Notes: generated by a model not told the origin, from the sequence alone. A DNA stretch of 64,000 bases from Caulobacter sp. (GCF_017744445.1 NZ_JAGIBH010000011.1:114947-178946), one strand, 5' to 3'. Positions 30,517-40,431 are shown, counted from the stretch's first letter. Numbers and translations are program-made.

Positions 30517-31062
30517 ATGACCGACGCTGCCGCTCTTCCTCCCCTGAAGGCCGTGTTTCTCGATCGAGACGGCGTGCTCAACATCGACCATGGCTATGTG
30601 TCCGATCCGGCCAAGCTGAACTGGATCGAGGGCGCCCGCGAGGCGGTGGCGGCGATGACGGCGGCGGGGCTGAAGGTCCTGGTGGTCACCAACCAGTCGG
30701 GCATCGGTCGAGGCTATTTCGACGAAGCGGCGATGGACCGTTTTCATGACGCCATGCTGGAGCAGCTGGCGCCGTTGGGCGGGCGCATCGACGCCTTCTA
30801 CCACTGCCCCTTCCACGAGCTGGCGACGGCTGCGGCCTACCGCGTCGCCGACCATCCAGACCGCAAGCCCAATCCCGGCATGGTCCTGCGTGGCCTGGCC
30901 GAGTGGAACCTGACGCCGGAAGAGGCCGTGATCATCGGCGACCGCCATATCGACGTCGAGGCCGGCAACCGCGCGGGCCTGCCGGGCTATCTGTTCAAGG
31001 GCGGCAATCTGCGGGCCTTTGTCGGCCAGGTGCTGGGCGATCGCGTTCCCGCGCTCAAATGA
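30517..31062 (+). CDS. gmhB: D-glycero-beta-D-manno-heptose-1,7-bisphosphate 7-phosphatase
   Basis: The 181-residue HAD phosphatase has the nucleophile motif FLDRDGVLNIDHGYV, VTNQSGIGRGYF (motif II), a histidine/cysteine-rich loop YHCPFHE resembling the GmhB zinc site, and IIGDRHIDVEAG (motif IV). It removes the 7-phosphate between the two reactions of HldE (538). Histidinol-phosphate phosphatase is an alternative for this fold but is less likely given hldE in the window. Its TGA overlaps the ATG of rfbD. Confidence 0.88.
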   Translation: MTDAAALPPLKAVFLDRDGVLNIDHGYVSDPAKLNWIEGAREAVAAMTAAGLKVLVVTNQSGIGRGYFDEAAMDRFHDAMLEQLAPLGGRIDAFYHCPFHELATAAAYRVADHPDRKPNPGMVLRGLAEWNLTPEEAVIIGDRHIDVEAGNRAGLPGYLFKGGNLRAFVGQVLGDRVPALK

Positions 31063-31922
31063 AGATCCTGCAGTTCGGCAAGACCGGTCAGGTCGCCACC
31101 GCCGTCCAGGCCGCCGTGCGGGATGGCGTCGAGGTCATTGCTCTGTCGCGGGCCGATTGCGACCTGGAGAACCCGGAAGCCATCCGCGCCGCCGTCCTGG
31201 CCGCCGATTGCGACCTGGTGCTCAACACCGCCGCCTTCACCCATGTCGACCCGGCCGAGGCGCGGCCCGACGAGGCCTTCGCGGTCAACGCCACGGCGCC
31301 GGGCGCGATGGCCGCAGCCTGCGCCGAGCGCGGCCTGCCGTTCGTGCACCTGTCGACCGACGCGGTGTTCGACGGCCTGACCGATCGTCCTTATGTCGAG
31401 ACCGACGAGGCGCGGCCGATCAACGTCTATGGCCGCTCCAAGCTGGCCGGCGAGCAGGCGGTGCTGGCCCATCCCAAGGCGGTGGTGCTGCGCATCTCGT
31501 GGGTCTTTTCCCGCTACGGCCGCAACTATGTCAGCTTCATGCTGAAGCTGGCCCGCGAGCGCGAGGTGCTGAAGGTGGTGGCCGACCAGTTCGGCACCCC
31601 GACCGACGGCGAGGCCCTGGCCGCTTTCCTGGTCGCGACCGCCCCGCGCTGGGCCGCCGCACCGGTTGGCGACCCGGTCTTCGGCCTCTTCCACTTCGCC
31701 AATGCCGGCGAGACCAGCCGTTTCGACTTCGCCAAGGCCGCGATCGATCGTGATCCCCAGACCAAGGCCCGCCTCGAGCCCACGACCCAGGCCGCCTTCG
31801 CCGAGCCGGCCCCGCGCCCGCCGCGCACGCCGCTGGATACGAGCAAACTCCAGAGCGTATTCGGTTTCACGCCTGAACCCTGGCGCTTAGCCGTCGAGCG
31901 AACCGCTGAACGACTGGTATGA
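31059..31922 (+). CDS. rfbD: dTDP-4-dehydrorhamnose reductase
   Basis: The ATG at 31059 overlaps the gmhB stop as ATGA and begins the Rossmann segment MKILQFGKTGQVATAV. The 287-residue SDR protein continues with LVLNTAAFTHVDPAE, HLSTDAVFDG and the catalytic YGRSKLAGE, all typical of RfbD/RmlD. It makes dTDP-L-rhamnose with NAD(P)H, the last step of the pathway served by rfbB (12807) and rfbC (8157). Coupling to gmhB links heptose and rhamnose supply. Confidence 0.95.
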   Translation: MKILQFGKTGQVATAVQAAVRDGVEVIALSRADCDLENPEAIRAAVLAADCDLVLNTAAFTHVDPAEARPDEAFAVNATAPGAMAAACAERGLPFVHLSTDAVFDGLTDRPYVETDEARPINVYGRSKLAGEQAVLAHPKAVVLRISWVFSRYGRNYVSFMLKLAREREVLKVVADQFGTPTDGEALAAFLVATAPRWAAAPVGDPVFGLFHFANAGETSRFDFAKAAIDRDPQTKARLEPTTQAAFAEPAPRPPRTPLDTSKLQSVFGFTPEPWRLAVERTAERLV

Positions 31923-31995
31923 CGAGTCTGGCGCGCCGCCGCCGCTCGGGCTAAACCGACGCCAACTCCCGACATAACAAGCAGCGCGAGCGACC

Positions 31996-32649
31996 ATGCA
32001 GATTTTCCTCGACAGCACCGACACCAAGGTCATCGCCGACCTGGCCAGCACCGGCCTGATCGACGGCGTCACCACCAACCCGACCCTGATCGCCAAGTCG
32101 GGCCGTCCGATGCTCGAGGTCATCGCCGAGATCTGCGACATCGTCCCGGGTCCGATCAGCGCCGAAGTGGCCGCCACCACGGCCGACGCCATGATCGCCG
32201 AGGGCCAGAAGCTGGCCAAGATCGCCCCGAACGTGGTCGTGAAGATCCCGCTGACCCGCGACGGCCTGATCGCCTGCGCCGCCTTCGCCGACGAAGAGAT
32301 CAAGACCAACGTCACCCTGTGCTTCTCGCCGACCCAGGCCCTGCTGGCCGCCAAGGCCGGCGCGACCTACATCTCGCCGTTCATCGGCCGCCTGGACGAC
32401 TACGGCTTCGATGGCATGGACCTGATCCGCGACATCCGCGCGATCTATGACAACTACGGCTACGAGACCGAGATCCTGGCCGCTTCGGTGCGCAACGCCG
32501 CCCACGTCAAGGAAGCCGCCATCGTCGGCGCCGACGTCGTCACCATCCCGCCGGCCGTGTTCAGCGAGCTCTACAAGCACCCGCTGACCGACAAGGGCCT
32601 GGAACAGTTCCTGAAGGACTGGGCCTCGACGGGCCAGTCGATCCTGTAA
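31996..32649 (+). CDS. tal: Transaldolase, small TalC/MipB type
   Basis: The 217-residue protein is the short transaldolase/fructose-6-phosphate aldolase type. It starts [13 protein letters not shown], has GVTTNPTLI, the Schiff-base lysine Lys83 in VVKIPLT, and [11 protein letters not shown]. It exchanges three-carbon units in the pentose phosphate pathway. Discrimination from F6P aldolase is uncertain by eye, though the phenylalanine in [11 protein letters not shown] and the chromosome context favour transaldolase. A 9-bp hairpin follows the stop. Confidence 0.93.
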   Translation: MQIFLDSTDTKVIADLASTGLIDGVTTNPTLIAKSGRPMLEVIAEICDIVPGPISAEVAATTADAMIAEGQKLAKIAPNVVVKIPLTRDGLIACAAFADEEIKTNVTLCFSPTQALLAAKAGATYISPFIGRLDDYGFDGMDLIRDIRAIYDNYGYETEILAASVRNAAHVKEAAIVGADVVTIPPAVFSELYKHPLTDKGLEQFLKDWASTGQSIL

Positions 32650-32661
32650 GGCATTGCGTGC

Positions 32662-32689
32662 TCTCAGGCGGGCAATCGCTCGCCTGAGA
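32662..32689 (+). terminator. Hairpin after tal
   Basis: TCTCAGGCG pairs with CGCCTGAGA (9 bp, loop of ten bases) 12 bases after the tal stop. There is no T run, so it may be a weak or factor-assisted terminator. Confidence 0.5.
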
Positions 32690-32788
32690 CGCGAACAAGT
32701 GATCACAGTTTATTTCGCATTGGCGAAGCTGGTTCGCAAATGCGAGTTCATGCGTTAAGTCTTGGTCCGTCCACAGAGGGCCACGCAC

Positions 32789-33013
32789 ATGGCTTTGACG
32801 ACCGCTGAGACAGAAGTCCGACTGGCCGGCCCCGAAGAGGCCGACCGCTTCTCGCGATTCCTGCACGGTTTCCTGTCGGCCAACGGTTTCCCGTTCGTGA
32901 TCGTCCACGATACGCCCGAGCTTCTGGGCCAGCTGCGCAAGGTGGTGTTCGAGGACGTCTGCCTCAGCCGCAAGTTCGCCGCCGAATGGTCGGTGATGAC
33001 GGGAACCGCCTAA
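32789..33013 (+). CDS. Small hypothetical protein
   Basis: The ATG at 32789 (MALTTAETEVRLAGPEEADR) starts a 74-residue soluble protein that I do not recognise. It has normal high-G+C codon usage, is mildly acidic at the N-terminus, contains FLHGFLSANGFPFVIVHDTPELL, and has a single cysteine (FEDVCLSRKF). No membrane segment or signal is visible. The frame extends 9 codons upstream to a TTG. It lies alone between tal and cystathionine beta-synthase, with an A+T-richer upstream segment (32700-32760) that could hold a promoter. Confidence 0.62.
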   Translation: MALTTAETEVRLAGPEEADRFSRFLHGFLSANGFPFVIVHDTPELLGQLRKVVFEDVCLSRKFAAEWSVMTGTA

Positions 33014-33047
33014 CCTCTTTCCTTATTCCCCAAAGCGTACCTACCTA

Positions 33048-33064
33048 GAGGAAATCGTTTCCTC
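33048..33064 (+). terminator. Short hairpin before the CBS gene
   Basis: GAGGAAA-TCG-TTTCCTC forms a 7-bp stem between the small hypothetical gene and the CBS gene. It ends 18 bases before the CBS ATG. It could end the upstream transcript or lie in the CBS leader. There is no T run after the 3' arm beyond CCTCT. Confidence 0.4.
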
Positions 33065-33082
33065 CTCTGGCGGAGCTGCGCC

Positions 33083-34477
33083 ATGAACGACCCCAAATCC
33101 GGCCTCCCTGGGGTGGCCGGCTCTGCTCTCGACCTCATCGGCCGTACGCCCATGATGGAGGTCAAGAACCTCGACACCGGCCTTTGCCGCCTCTTCCTCA
33201 AGCTTGAAAACCAGAACCCCGGCGGCTCGATCAAGGACCGCGTCGCCCGCGCCATGATCGAGGCGGCGGAAGCCGACGGCCGGCTCAAGCCTGGCGGCAC
33301 GATCATTGAGGCCACGGCCGGCAATACCGGTCTGGGCCTGGCCCAGGTGGCCAGCCTCAAGGGCTACAAGCTGATCCTGATCGTCCCCGACAAGATGGCG
33401 CGGGAAAAGATCCTGCACCTGCGGGCCATGGGCGTGGACGTGCGCCTGACCCGCAGCGATGTCGGCAAGGGTCATCCGGAATACTACCAGGACATGGCCC
33501 AGAGCCTGGCCCAGTCGATCCCCGGCGCGCTGTACGCGAACCAGTTCGAGAACCCGGCCAACCCCTACGCCCACGAGACCACGACCGGTCCCGAGATCCT
33601 GGCCCAGATGGACGGCGACATCGACGCCATCGTCGTCGGCGTCGGCTCGGGCGGCACCCTGACTGGCGTCGGTCGCTACATGAAGGCCAATTCGCCCAAG
33701 ACCCAGATGGTGCTGGCCGACCCGGAAGGCTCCATCCTGCGCGACTATGTCGAGACCGGGACGTTCGGTGAGGCCGGATCCTGGATCGTCGAAGGCATCG
33801 GCGAGGACTTCATCCCCGACAACGCCCAGATGGATTTGGTCTCCAAGGCCTACTCCATCAGCGACCGCGAGAGCGTCGACACCGCCCGCCAGCTCCTGAA
33901 GAAGGAAGGCATCCTGGCCGGCTCATCCTCTGGCTGCCTACTGGCGGCGGCCTTGCGGTATTGCCGCGAGCAAACCGAGCCGAAGCGGGTTGTGACGCTG
34001 GTGTGCGACACGGGCTCGAAATACCTGACCAAGATGTTCAACGACTTCTGGCTGGCTGCCCACGGCTTCGATGGGCGCGAGCTGCACGGCGACCTGCGCG
34101 ACCTGATCGCCAAGCGCTACGCCGAGGGCGGGGTGATCGCCATCGGTCCGGAAGACACCCTGCTGACCGCCTACAACCGCATGCGCTCGTCCGACATCAG
34201 CCAGCTGCCGGTGGTCGATCGCGGCCGGCTGGTCGGCATCCTCGACGAGAGCGACCTGCTGGCCGCGGTCGAGGCCGGCGACGAGGCGCCCCGCTTCAAG
34301 ACCCTGGTCGGCGCGGCCATGACCAAGGCCGTCAACACCTTGCAGGCCCATCAGAGCGTCGACGCCCTGCCCGACGTGTTCGATCGCGACGAGGTGGCCC
34401 TTGTCTGCGACGGGGAGGAGTTCCTAGGTGTCATCACCCGGGTTGATCTGATCAACCACCTGCGCCTCAGCGCCTAG
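33083..34477 (+). CDS. Cystathionine beta-synthase
   Basis: The 464-residue protein has a PLP fold-type II catalytic core (Lys51 in NPGGSIKDRV, TAGNTGLGLA, GSGGTLTGVG) followed by two CBS motifs in a C-terminal regulatory domain (about 340-464). It condenses serine and homocysteine into cystathionine, the first step of reverse transsulfuration. The cystathionine gamma-synthase/lyase gene follows after 10 bases and supports this. A GGAG ribosome-binding site precedes the ATG. No N-terminal heme-binding extension is present. Confidence 0.93.
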   Translation: MNDPKSGLPGVAGSALDLIGRTPMMEVKNLDTGLCRLFLKLENQNPGGSIKDRVARAMIEAAEADGRLKPGGTIIEATAGNTGLGLAQVASLKGYKLILIVPDKMAREKILHLRAMGVDVRLTRSDVGKGHPEYYQDMAQSLAQSIPGALYANQFENPANPYAHETTTGPEILAQMDGDIDAIVVGVGSGGTLTGVGRYMKANSPKTQMVLADPEGSILRDYVETGTFGEAGSWIVEGIGEDFIPDNAQMDLVSKAYSISDRESVDTARQLLKKEGILAGSSSGCLLAAALRYCREQTEPKRVVTLVCDTGSKYLTKMFNDFWLAAHGFDGRELHGDLRDLIAKRYAEGGVIAIGPEDTLLTAYNRMRSSDISQLPVVDRGRLVGILDESDLLAAVEAGDEAPRFKTLVGAAMTKAVNTLQAHQSVDALPDVFDRDEVALVCDGEEFLGVITRVDLINHLRLSA

Positions 34478-34487
34478 AAGGATCCGC

Positions 34488-35663
34488 ATGACCGACATCC
34501 CCGGCAAGAACCGCCTGGACTTCGCCACGCGGACCATCCACGGCGGCCAGTATCCCGACCCCACGACGGGCGCCGTCATGGTCCCGATCTACGCCACCTC
34601 GACCTACGCCCAGGCCAGCCCCGGCGAGCACAAGGGTTTCGAGTACAGCCGCAGCCACAACCCGACCCGCTTCGCCTTCGAGCGCTGCATTGCCGATCTT
34701 GAGAGCGGCACGGCGGGCTTCGCCTTCGCCTCGGGCCTGGCGGCGGCCTCGACCATCTTGGAGACGCTGGACAGCGGCGCGCATGTCATTGCCAGCGACG
34801 ACCTCTATGGCGGCTCGTTCCGGCTGTTCGACAAGGTGAGGAAGCGCTCGGCGGGCCTGACCTTCAGCTTCGTCGACATGGCCGATCTCGCGGCCCTCGA
34901 GGCGGCGATCACCCCGGCCACGCGGATGATCTGGGTGGAGACGCCGACCAACCCGATGCTGCGCCTGGCGGACCTGGCGGCCATCGCGGCGCTCGCCAAG
35001 AAGCACGGCCTGGTCACCGTCGCCGACAACACCTTCGCCAGCCCTTATATCCAGCGGCCGCTGGAGCTGGGCTTCGACGTCGTCATGCACTCGGCGACCA
35101 AGTACCTGAACGGCCACTCCGACGTGGTCGCCGGTGTGGCGGTGGTGGGCGACAACGCCGCCCTCGCCGACCAGATGAAGTTCCTGCAGAACGCCGTCGG
35201 CGGAGTGCTGGGACCGTTCGACAGCTTCCTGGCGCTGCGCGGTGTGAAGACCCTAGCCCTGCGCATGCAGCGCGCCTGCGACAGCGCGCTGGAGATCGCC
35301 CGTTACCTGGAAAAGCATCCGGCCATCGAGCGGGTGATCTATCCGGGCCTGGAAAGCCATCCGCAGCACGACTTGGCCAAGCGCCAGATGACCGGCGGTT
35401 TCGGCGGCATCATCTCGGCCGACGTGAAGGGCGGCCTGGCGCCGGCCCGCAAGATGCTGGAGCGCACGCGCCTGTTCACGCTGGCGGAAAGCCTGGGCGG
35501 GGTCGAGAGCCTGATCGAGCATCCGGCGATCATGACCCACGCCTCTATTCCCGCCGATCAACGGGCGGCGCTGGGCATCACCGACGGCCTTATTCGGCTT
35601 TCGGTCGGGATTGAGTCTTGCCGGGACCTGATTTCCGACCTCGACGCGGCTTTATCAGGCTGA
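34488..35663 (+). CDS. Cystathionine gamma-lyase / gamma-synthase
   Basis: The 391-residue PLP enzyme belongs to the Cys/Met metabolism family: ATRTIHGGQYPDP, YSRSHNPTR, DLYGGSFRLF and the PLP lysine in HSATKYLNGHSD. Coupled by a 10-base gap to cystathionine beta-synthase, it most likely works as the gamma-lyase that releases cysteine, 2-oxobutyrate and ammonia. Gamma-synthase activity cannot be excluded by sequence. Its final 74 bases are antisense to the end of the convergent MscS gene. Confidence 0.9.
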   Translation: MTDIPGKNRLDFATRTIHGGQYPDPTTGAVMVPIYATSTYAQASPGEHKGFEYSRSHNPTRFAFERCIADLESGTAGFAFASGLAAASTILETLDSGAHVIASDDLYGGSFRLFDKVRKRSAGLTFSFVDMADLAALEAAITPATRMIWVETPTNPMLRLADLAAIAALAKKHGLVTVADNTFASPYIQRPLELGFDVVMHSATKYLNGHSDVVAGVAVVGDNAALADQMKFLQNAVGGVLGPFDSFLALRGVKTLALRMQRACDSALEIARYLEKHPAIERVIYPGLESHPQHDLAKRQMTGGFGGIISADVKGGLAPARKMLERTRLFTLAESLGGVESLIEHPAIMTHASIPADQRAALGITDGLIRLSVGIESCRDLISDLDAALSG

Positions 35664-36582
35664 GCAGGTGATGGTGTTCGCCCTCGCCCGGCATGACGGG
35701 CGAGGGATCGACCGCCTTCGAGGGGCGCGGCGGCGGCAGGTCGGCGCGGGCCGGGTCCTCGGCCAGCAGGTGGGCGATCAGCATCAGGTCGGTCTTGACC
35801 GGACCGTAGTCGGCCGATGAGGTCCAGGCGCGGATGGCGGCCTGGGCGTAGGCTTCCGACAGGTCGGTGACCTCGATCATCACGGCCGGGTCCTTGCGGA
35901 TGCGGGGATCGTTCTCGGCCCGCTCGCGCAGGCGTTTCAGCACCGCGACCAGGTCGGTCTTCAGCGGCACCTTGAACAGCACGTCGGCCCGCCGGGTGCG
36001 GTGGGTCGAGTAGTTCAGGATGACGTCGCCGAACACCTTGCTGTTGGGGATCATCACCTTGACGTTGTCGGGCGTGGCGATCTCGGTGAACAGCAGGTCC
36101 AGCGACTTTACCGTGCCGTTGCGGGTCGAGGTCTCGATGACGTCGCCGACCTTGTAGGGTCTAAACAGCAGGATCATCACGCCCGCCGCCACGTTCGACA
36201 GGGCGCCTTGCAGAGCCAGACCAATGGCCAGCGAGGCCGCGCCCAGCACCGCGATGATCGAGGTCGCCTGCACGCCCAGCGTCTGCAGCACCGCCACCAG
36301 GCCGACGGCGATGATGGCATAGCGGGCCAGGGAGGCGCTGAAGCTCTCAAGTGTCGGGTCGGGATTGTTCCGGTGCACGCGCATCAGGGTGCGGCGCATG
36401 AACTTGGCGGCCCAGCCCGCGATCCAGAAGGTCACCAGCAGGGTCAGGGCGGCGACCACGAGGTTTATCGCCACCTTGCCGGCCCAATCGAGGAAGTGTC
36501 CGAACATGGTCTCGTCGGCCTTCATGTTGGCGAGCGACGGCAGGGACGTGTCCGCCGGGATGATGCTGGGTTTGGTCTGCAT
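35590..36582 (-). CDS. MscS-type mechanosensitive ion channel
   Basis: The 330-residue protein has three membrane helices in residues about 30-150 and the Gly/Ala-packed pore helix AVLGAASLAIGLALQG with LSNVAAGVMILLFRPYKVGD, typical of MscS. A beta-domain follows and a basic tail (RGRKSGPGKTQ) ends it. It opens on membrane tension after hypo-osmotic shock. The start could be at the MKADETMF methionine 19 codons in. The C-terminal 24 codons overlap the convergent transsulfuration gene. Confidence 0.93.
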   Translation of the reverse strand: MQTKPSIIPADTSLPSLANMKADETMFGHFLDWAGKVAINLVVAALTLLVTFWIAGWAAKFMRRTLMRVHRNNPDPTLESFSASLARYAIIAVGLVAVLQTLGVQATSIIAVLGAASLAIGLALQGALSNVAAGVMILLFRPYKVGDVIETSTRNGTVKSLDLLFTEIATPDNVKVMIPNSKVFGDVILNYSTHRTRRADVLFKVPLKTDLVAVLKRLRERAENDPRIRKDPAVMIEVTDLSEAYAQAAIRAWTSSADYGPVKTDLMLIAHLLAEDPARADLPPPRPSKAVDPSPVMPGEGEHHHLLSLIKPRRGRKSGPGKTQSRPKAE

Positions 36583-36715
36583 GAAGGTCTCGATAGGCGC
36601 CCCCGCCGTGTTCGGTCAACGACAAGTCGAGCCAACGGTTCCGCTTGAGCTGGGAAACAGTCGGTTACACCAATTGGCTCGAAATCGTCACGAACCCGGC
36701 ATAAGAGCCCGCGCC

Positions 36716-37876
36716 ATGAGCATGCCTTTCATCGACCTCGCCGCGCAGCAGCGCCGGATCCGCGACAAGATCGACGCCGCGATCGCCAAGGTGCTGGACA
36801 GCGGCGCCTATGTCATGGGCCCGCAGGTCCGCGAGTTCGAAGCCAAGCTGGCGGAATTCGGCCAGGCCAAGCTCGCTCTCTCGTGCGCCAACGGCACCGA
36901 CGCCATCGCCCTGCCGCTGATGGCCTGGGGCGTGGGCAAGGGCGACGCGGTGTTCTGCCCATCCTTCACCTTCGCCGCGACGCCGGAAGTCGTGCCGTGG
37001 GTCGATGCGACGCCGGTGTTCGTCGACGTGCTGCCCGACACCTACAACCTGGATCCGGCCAAGCTGGAAGCCGCCATCGCCGGCGTGAAGGCCGAGGGCA
37101 AGCTAACCCCGAAGGTGGTCATCGCCGTCGACCTGTTCGGCCAGCCCGCCGACTATCCGGCCATCAAGGCCATCTGCGACCGCGAAGGCCTGAAGCTGAT
37201 CTCCGACAGCGCCCAGGGTTTTGGCTGCACGCTGAACGGCCAGCACCCGCTGCACTGGGCCGATGTCGCCACCACCAGCTTCTTCCCGGCCAAGCCGCTG
37301 GGCTGCTACGGCGACGGCGGGGCGGTGCTGACCAATGACGCCACCCTGTGGGACCTGATGGACAGCTACCGCGTCCACGGCAAGGCGGTGGGACCGGACC
37401 TGGAAGGCAAGACCTTCGACCACGACCCGAAATATCTGAACACCCGCATCGGCATGAACTCGCGCCTGGATACGATCCAGGCGGCGATCCTGATCGAGAA
37501 GCTGGCGATCTTCGCCGAGGAGATCGCCCTGCGTCAGGTCGTGGCCGACCGCTACGCCCAGGGCCTGAAGGGCGCTGTGCTGTCGACCCCGGGCGTGATC
37601 GACGGCGGCGTCTCGGTCTGGGCCCAGTACGTGATCGAGCACGAGAACCGTGACGGCCTGGCCGCGCACCTGAAGACACAAGGCGTCCCGACGGCGGTCT
37701 ACTACCCCGTCCCGATGCACGTGCAGGCGCCCTACGCCCACTTCCCGCGCGGCGAGGGCGGTCTGCCGGTAACGGAAGCCAAGGCCGAGACCGTACTGGC
37801 CCTGCCGATGCACCCCTATCTGGGCGAAGCCGACCAGCAGAAGATCATCGACGCGATCCGCGCCTTCAACGGCTAG
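36716..37876 (+). CDS. DegT/DnrJ/EryC1-family sugar aminotransferase, WbpE-like
   Basis: The ATG at 36716 ([19 protein letters not shown]) gives 386 residues. The PLP lysine is Lys193 in [27 protein letters not shown] and [11 protein letters not shown] are substrate-loop motifs. The N-terminus and the central blocks resemble WbpE/WlbC enzymes that aminate UDP-3-keto-GlcNAc-uronic acid. Another keto-sugar substrate is possible. No partner dehydrogenase or acetyltransferase lies beside it. It converges on an MFS gene with a 4-base overlap. Confidence 0.88.
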   Translation: MSMPFIDLAAQQRRIRDKIDAAIAKVLDSGAYVMGPQVREFEAKLAEFGQAKLALSCANGTDAIALPLMAWGVGKGDAVFCPSFTFAATPEVVPWVDATPVFVDVLPDTYNLDPAKLEAAIAGVKAEGKLTPKVVIAVDLFGQPADYPAIKAICDREGLKLISDSAQGFGCTLNGQHPLHWADVATTSFFPAKPLGCYGDGGAVLTNDATLWDLMDSYRVHGKAVGPDLEGKTFDHDPKYLNTRIGMNSRLDTIQAAILIEKLAIFAEEIALRQVVADRYAQGLKGAVLSTPGVIDGGVSVWAQYVIEHENRDGLAAHLKTQGVPTAVYYPVPMHVQAPYAHFPRGEGGLPVTEAKAETVLALPMHPYLGEADQQKIIDAIRAFNG

Positions 37877-39054
37877 ACCGCTGCGAGGCGACGGCGACGC
37901 AGCAGGTTCACCGCTTGCAACGCTGTCGCCGAAGCGGCCAGCGTTACGCCCATGGCGCAGACGCCGGTCCAGCCCATCGACTTCCACAGCATCACCGCGA
38001 CGGCCGAACCGGCCGCGCCGCCCACGAACATGCCGCCCATGAAGACGGTGTTCAGCCGGGCGCGCGCCTCGGGCCGCAGGGCGTAGACGATGTGCTGGTT
38101 GGAGACGAGGACGCTCTGGATCGCGAAATCCAGCAGGATCACGCCGACGATCAGCCCCGGCACGCCCGGCCAGAAGCCCAGGATCAGCCACGAGACCAGG
38201 GCCAGGGCCGCGCCGGCGGCGATGATCGGGCGGGGGCCACGCTTGTCGGCGATGCGGCCGGCCAGGGGCGCGGCCAGGATGCCGACGGCCCCGATCACCC
38301 CGAACAGCCCGGCGATGTCCGCGCCCAGGTGGTAGCTCTGCAGATGCAGGGCCAGGATCGTCCAGAACGACGTGAAGGTCGCGAACAGCAGGGCCTGGGT
38401 GGCCACGGCCAGACGCAGCGAGCCGAACTCGCTCCACAGCCGGCCTAGAGAGATCATCAGGGTCACGTACGAGAGACCGCCCGCGGGATGGCTGCGGGGC
38501 AGCTTGGCGTACATCCAGCCGCCGGCCGCCAGGGCCACCGGCGCGGCCAACCAGAACATGGCCCGCCAGCCGGCATGGGCGGCGACGAAGCCGGCCAGGG
38601 TGCGGGACAGCAGGATCCCGCACAACAGGCCGGCCATCACCGTCCCCACCGTCGCGCCGCGCTTCTCGGGCGAGGCCAGGTGGGCGGCGAACGGCACGAT
38701 CTGCTGGGCCACGGTCGCGGCGGCGCCCAAAAGCAATGAGCTGACGATCATCAGGCCCGGCGTCGGGGCCAGGGCGGTGGCGATCAAGGCCAGGGACAGC
38801 GCCACGAACTGGAAGACGATCAGCTTTCGCCGCTCGATCAGGTCGCCCAGCGGCACGATCAGGAACAGGCCCGCCGCATAGCCGGCCTGGGTCGCGGTCG
38901 GGATCAGGGCCGTGGCACCGCCGGGCATGTCGCGCAGCATCAGGCCCAGGGTCGGCTGGCTGTAATAGATGTTGGCGACAGCGATGCCGGTGGCGGCGGC
39001 CATCGCCAGGGTCAGGCCTCGGTTCAACGCACCGGGCGGGGTACTGTGGGTCAT
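37873..39054 (-). CDS. MFS transporter
   Basis: The 393-residue protein has twelve predicted membrane segments. After the second segment is the MFS motif-A-like loop [13 protein letters not shown], and [11 protein letters not shown] is its counterpart in the second half. It begins [22 protein letters not shown], common in the DHA-type exporters related to YnfM/NepI. The substrate is unknown. It is divergent from a second, unrelated MFS gene at 39181. Confidence 0.9.
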   Translation of the reverse strand: MTHSTPPGALNRGLTLAMAAATGIAVANIYYSQPTLGLMLRDMPGGATALIPTATQAGYAAGLFLIVPLGDLIERRKLIVFQFVALSLALIATALAPTPGLMIVSSLLLGAAATVAQQIVPFAAHLASPEKRGATVGTVMAGLLCGILLSRTLAGFVAAHAGWRAMFWLAAPVALAAGGWMYAKLPRSHPAGGLSYVTLMISLGRLWSEFGSLRLAVATQALLFATFTSFWTILALHLQSYHLGADIAGLFGVIGAVGILAAPLAGRIADKRGPRPIIAAGAALALVSWLILGFWPGVPGLIVGVILLDFAIQSVLVSNQHIVYALRPEARARLNTVFMGGMFVGGAAGSAVAVMLWKSMGWTGVCAMGVTLAASATALQAVNLLRRRRLAAV

Positions 39055-39180
39055 GGGGCGGCTATATAGGCGTTTCCGACCCAGAAGCGATCACCCTGAG
39101 GTTGGCGGGTTGTCGCACTGGCCCTATATGGCCCGCGTACGCGTCTCGTGGCTGGGGCGTCCAGACCACGAGAAGCAACC

Positions 39181-40431
39181 ATGTCCGACACCAAGCCGTC
39201 GCCGCATCCCGGCATGGGCTTTGGCCAGTTCGTCGCCCTGATCGCGGCGATGATGGCGACCAATGCGCTGGCCATCGACTCGATGTTGCCGGCCCTGCCG
39301 CATATCGGCGAGGCCTTGGGCGTGCACGATCCCAACGCTCGCCAGTGGGTGATCACCGCGTACCTGCTCGGCTTCGGCGTCGCTCAGCTGGCCTATGGCT
39401 CGTTGGCCGACCGGTATGGTCGCAAGCCGGTGCTGATGGTCGGGCTAACGCTGTACACGATCTTCGCCGCCCTCTGCGCCTTCTCGACCTCGTTCGAGAC
39501 CCTGCTGATCGCGCGGTTCCTGACCGGCCTGGGCGCGGCCTCGACGCGGGTGCTGTCGGTGTCGATCGTCCGCGACTGCTATGCCGGCCGCCAGATGGCG
39601 CGGGTGATGTCGCTGGCCTTCATCGTCTTTCTGGCCACCCCGATCATCGCCCCGTCGCTGGGCATGGCGATCATGATGGTCGCCTCGTGGCGCTGGATCT
39701 TCGGCATTCTGTCGATCTTCGGCCTGATCGTCATCGCCTGGGCGGCGATCAAGCTGCCCGAGACCCAGCATCCGGAGGACCGCATCCCGATCTCGGTCAA
39801 GGGCGTCAGCTCGGCCTTCAAGACCGCCCTGACCGACCGCATCGCCATGGGCTACACCCTGGCCGCGACCCTGGTGCTGGCTGGCCTGTTCGGGTTCCTC
39901 AATTCGGCCCAGCAGGTGTTCGCCGAGGTGCTGCACGCTGGCGACATCTTCCCGCTGATCTTCGCCGGCATCGCCGGGACCATGGCGGTTTCGTCGCTGC
40001 TGAACGCCCGGATCGTCGACAAGCTGGGCATGCGCAAGGTTTCGCACTGGGCGCTGATCGGCTTCATCGTCGTGGCCGCCCTGCACGCGGCAATCGCGGT
40101 CACGGGTCACGAGACCCTGCTGAGCTTTGCCCTGATGCAGGCGGCGATGATGTTCTGCTTTGGCCTGGTGATGTCGAACTTCGGGGCCATCGCCATGGAG
40201 CCGCTGGGCCACGTGGCCGGCGCCGCCGCCTCGATCCAGGGCTTCATCACCACGGTGGGCGGGGCGCTGTTCGGCTTCCTGATCGGCCAGCTCTATGACG
40301 GCACGACCATCCCGCTGACCATCGGCTTCACCGGCTTTGGCCTGGCGGGCCTCTTGATGGTGCTGGCCACCGAGAAGGGCAAGCTGTTCCAGACCGGCGC
40401 GTCGTCGCCCGCTCCGGCGGCCGCGCACTAA
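39181..40431 (+). CDS. Bcr/CflA-family multidrug efflux MFS transporter
   Basis: The ATG at 39181 (MSDTKPSPHPGMGFGQF) gives 416 residues and twelve membrane segments. MATNALAIDSMLPALP in helix 1, GSLADRYGRKPVLM (motif A) after helix 2, and RFLTGLGAASTRVLSVSIVRD in helix 4-5 are typical of Bcr/CflA proteins. These export drugs or small metabolites by proton antiport. The actual substrate is unknown. Its stop overlaps the stop of the convergent ligase gene by 4 bases. Confidence 0.93.
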   Translation: MSDTKPSPHPGMGFGQFVALIAAMMATNALAIDSMLPALPHIGEALGVHDPNARQWVITAYLLGFGVAQLAYGSLADRYGRKPVLMVGLTLYTIFAALCAFSTSFETLLIARFLTGLGAASTRVLSVSIVRDCYAGRQMARVMSLAFIVFLATPIIAPSLGMAIMMVASWRWIFGILSIFGLIVIAWAAIKLPETQHPEDRIPISVKGVSSAFKTALTDRIAMGYTLAATLVLAGLFGFLNSAQQVFAEVLHAGDIFPLIFAGIAGTMAVSSLLNARIVDKLGMRKVSHWALIGFIVVAALHAAIAVTGHETLLSFALMQAAMMFCFGLVMSNFGAIAMEPLGHVAGAAASIQGFITTVGGALFGFLIGQLYDGTTIPLTIGFTGFGLAGLLMVLATEKGKLFQTGASSPAPAAAH

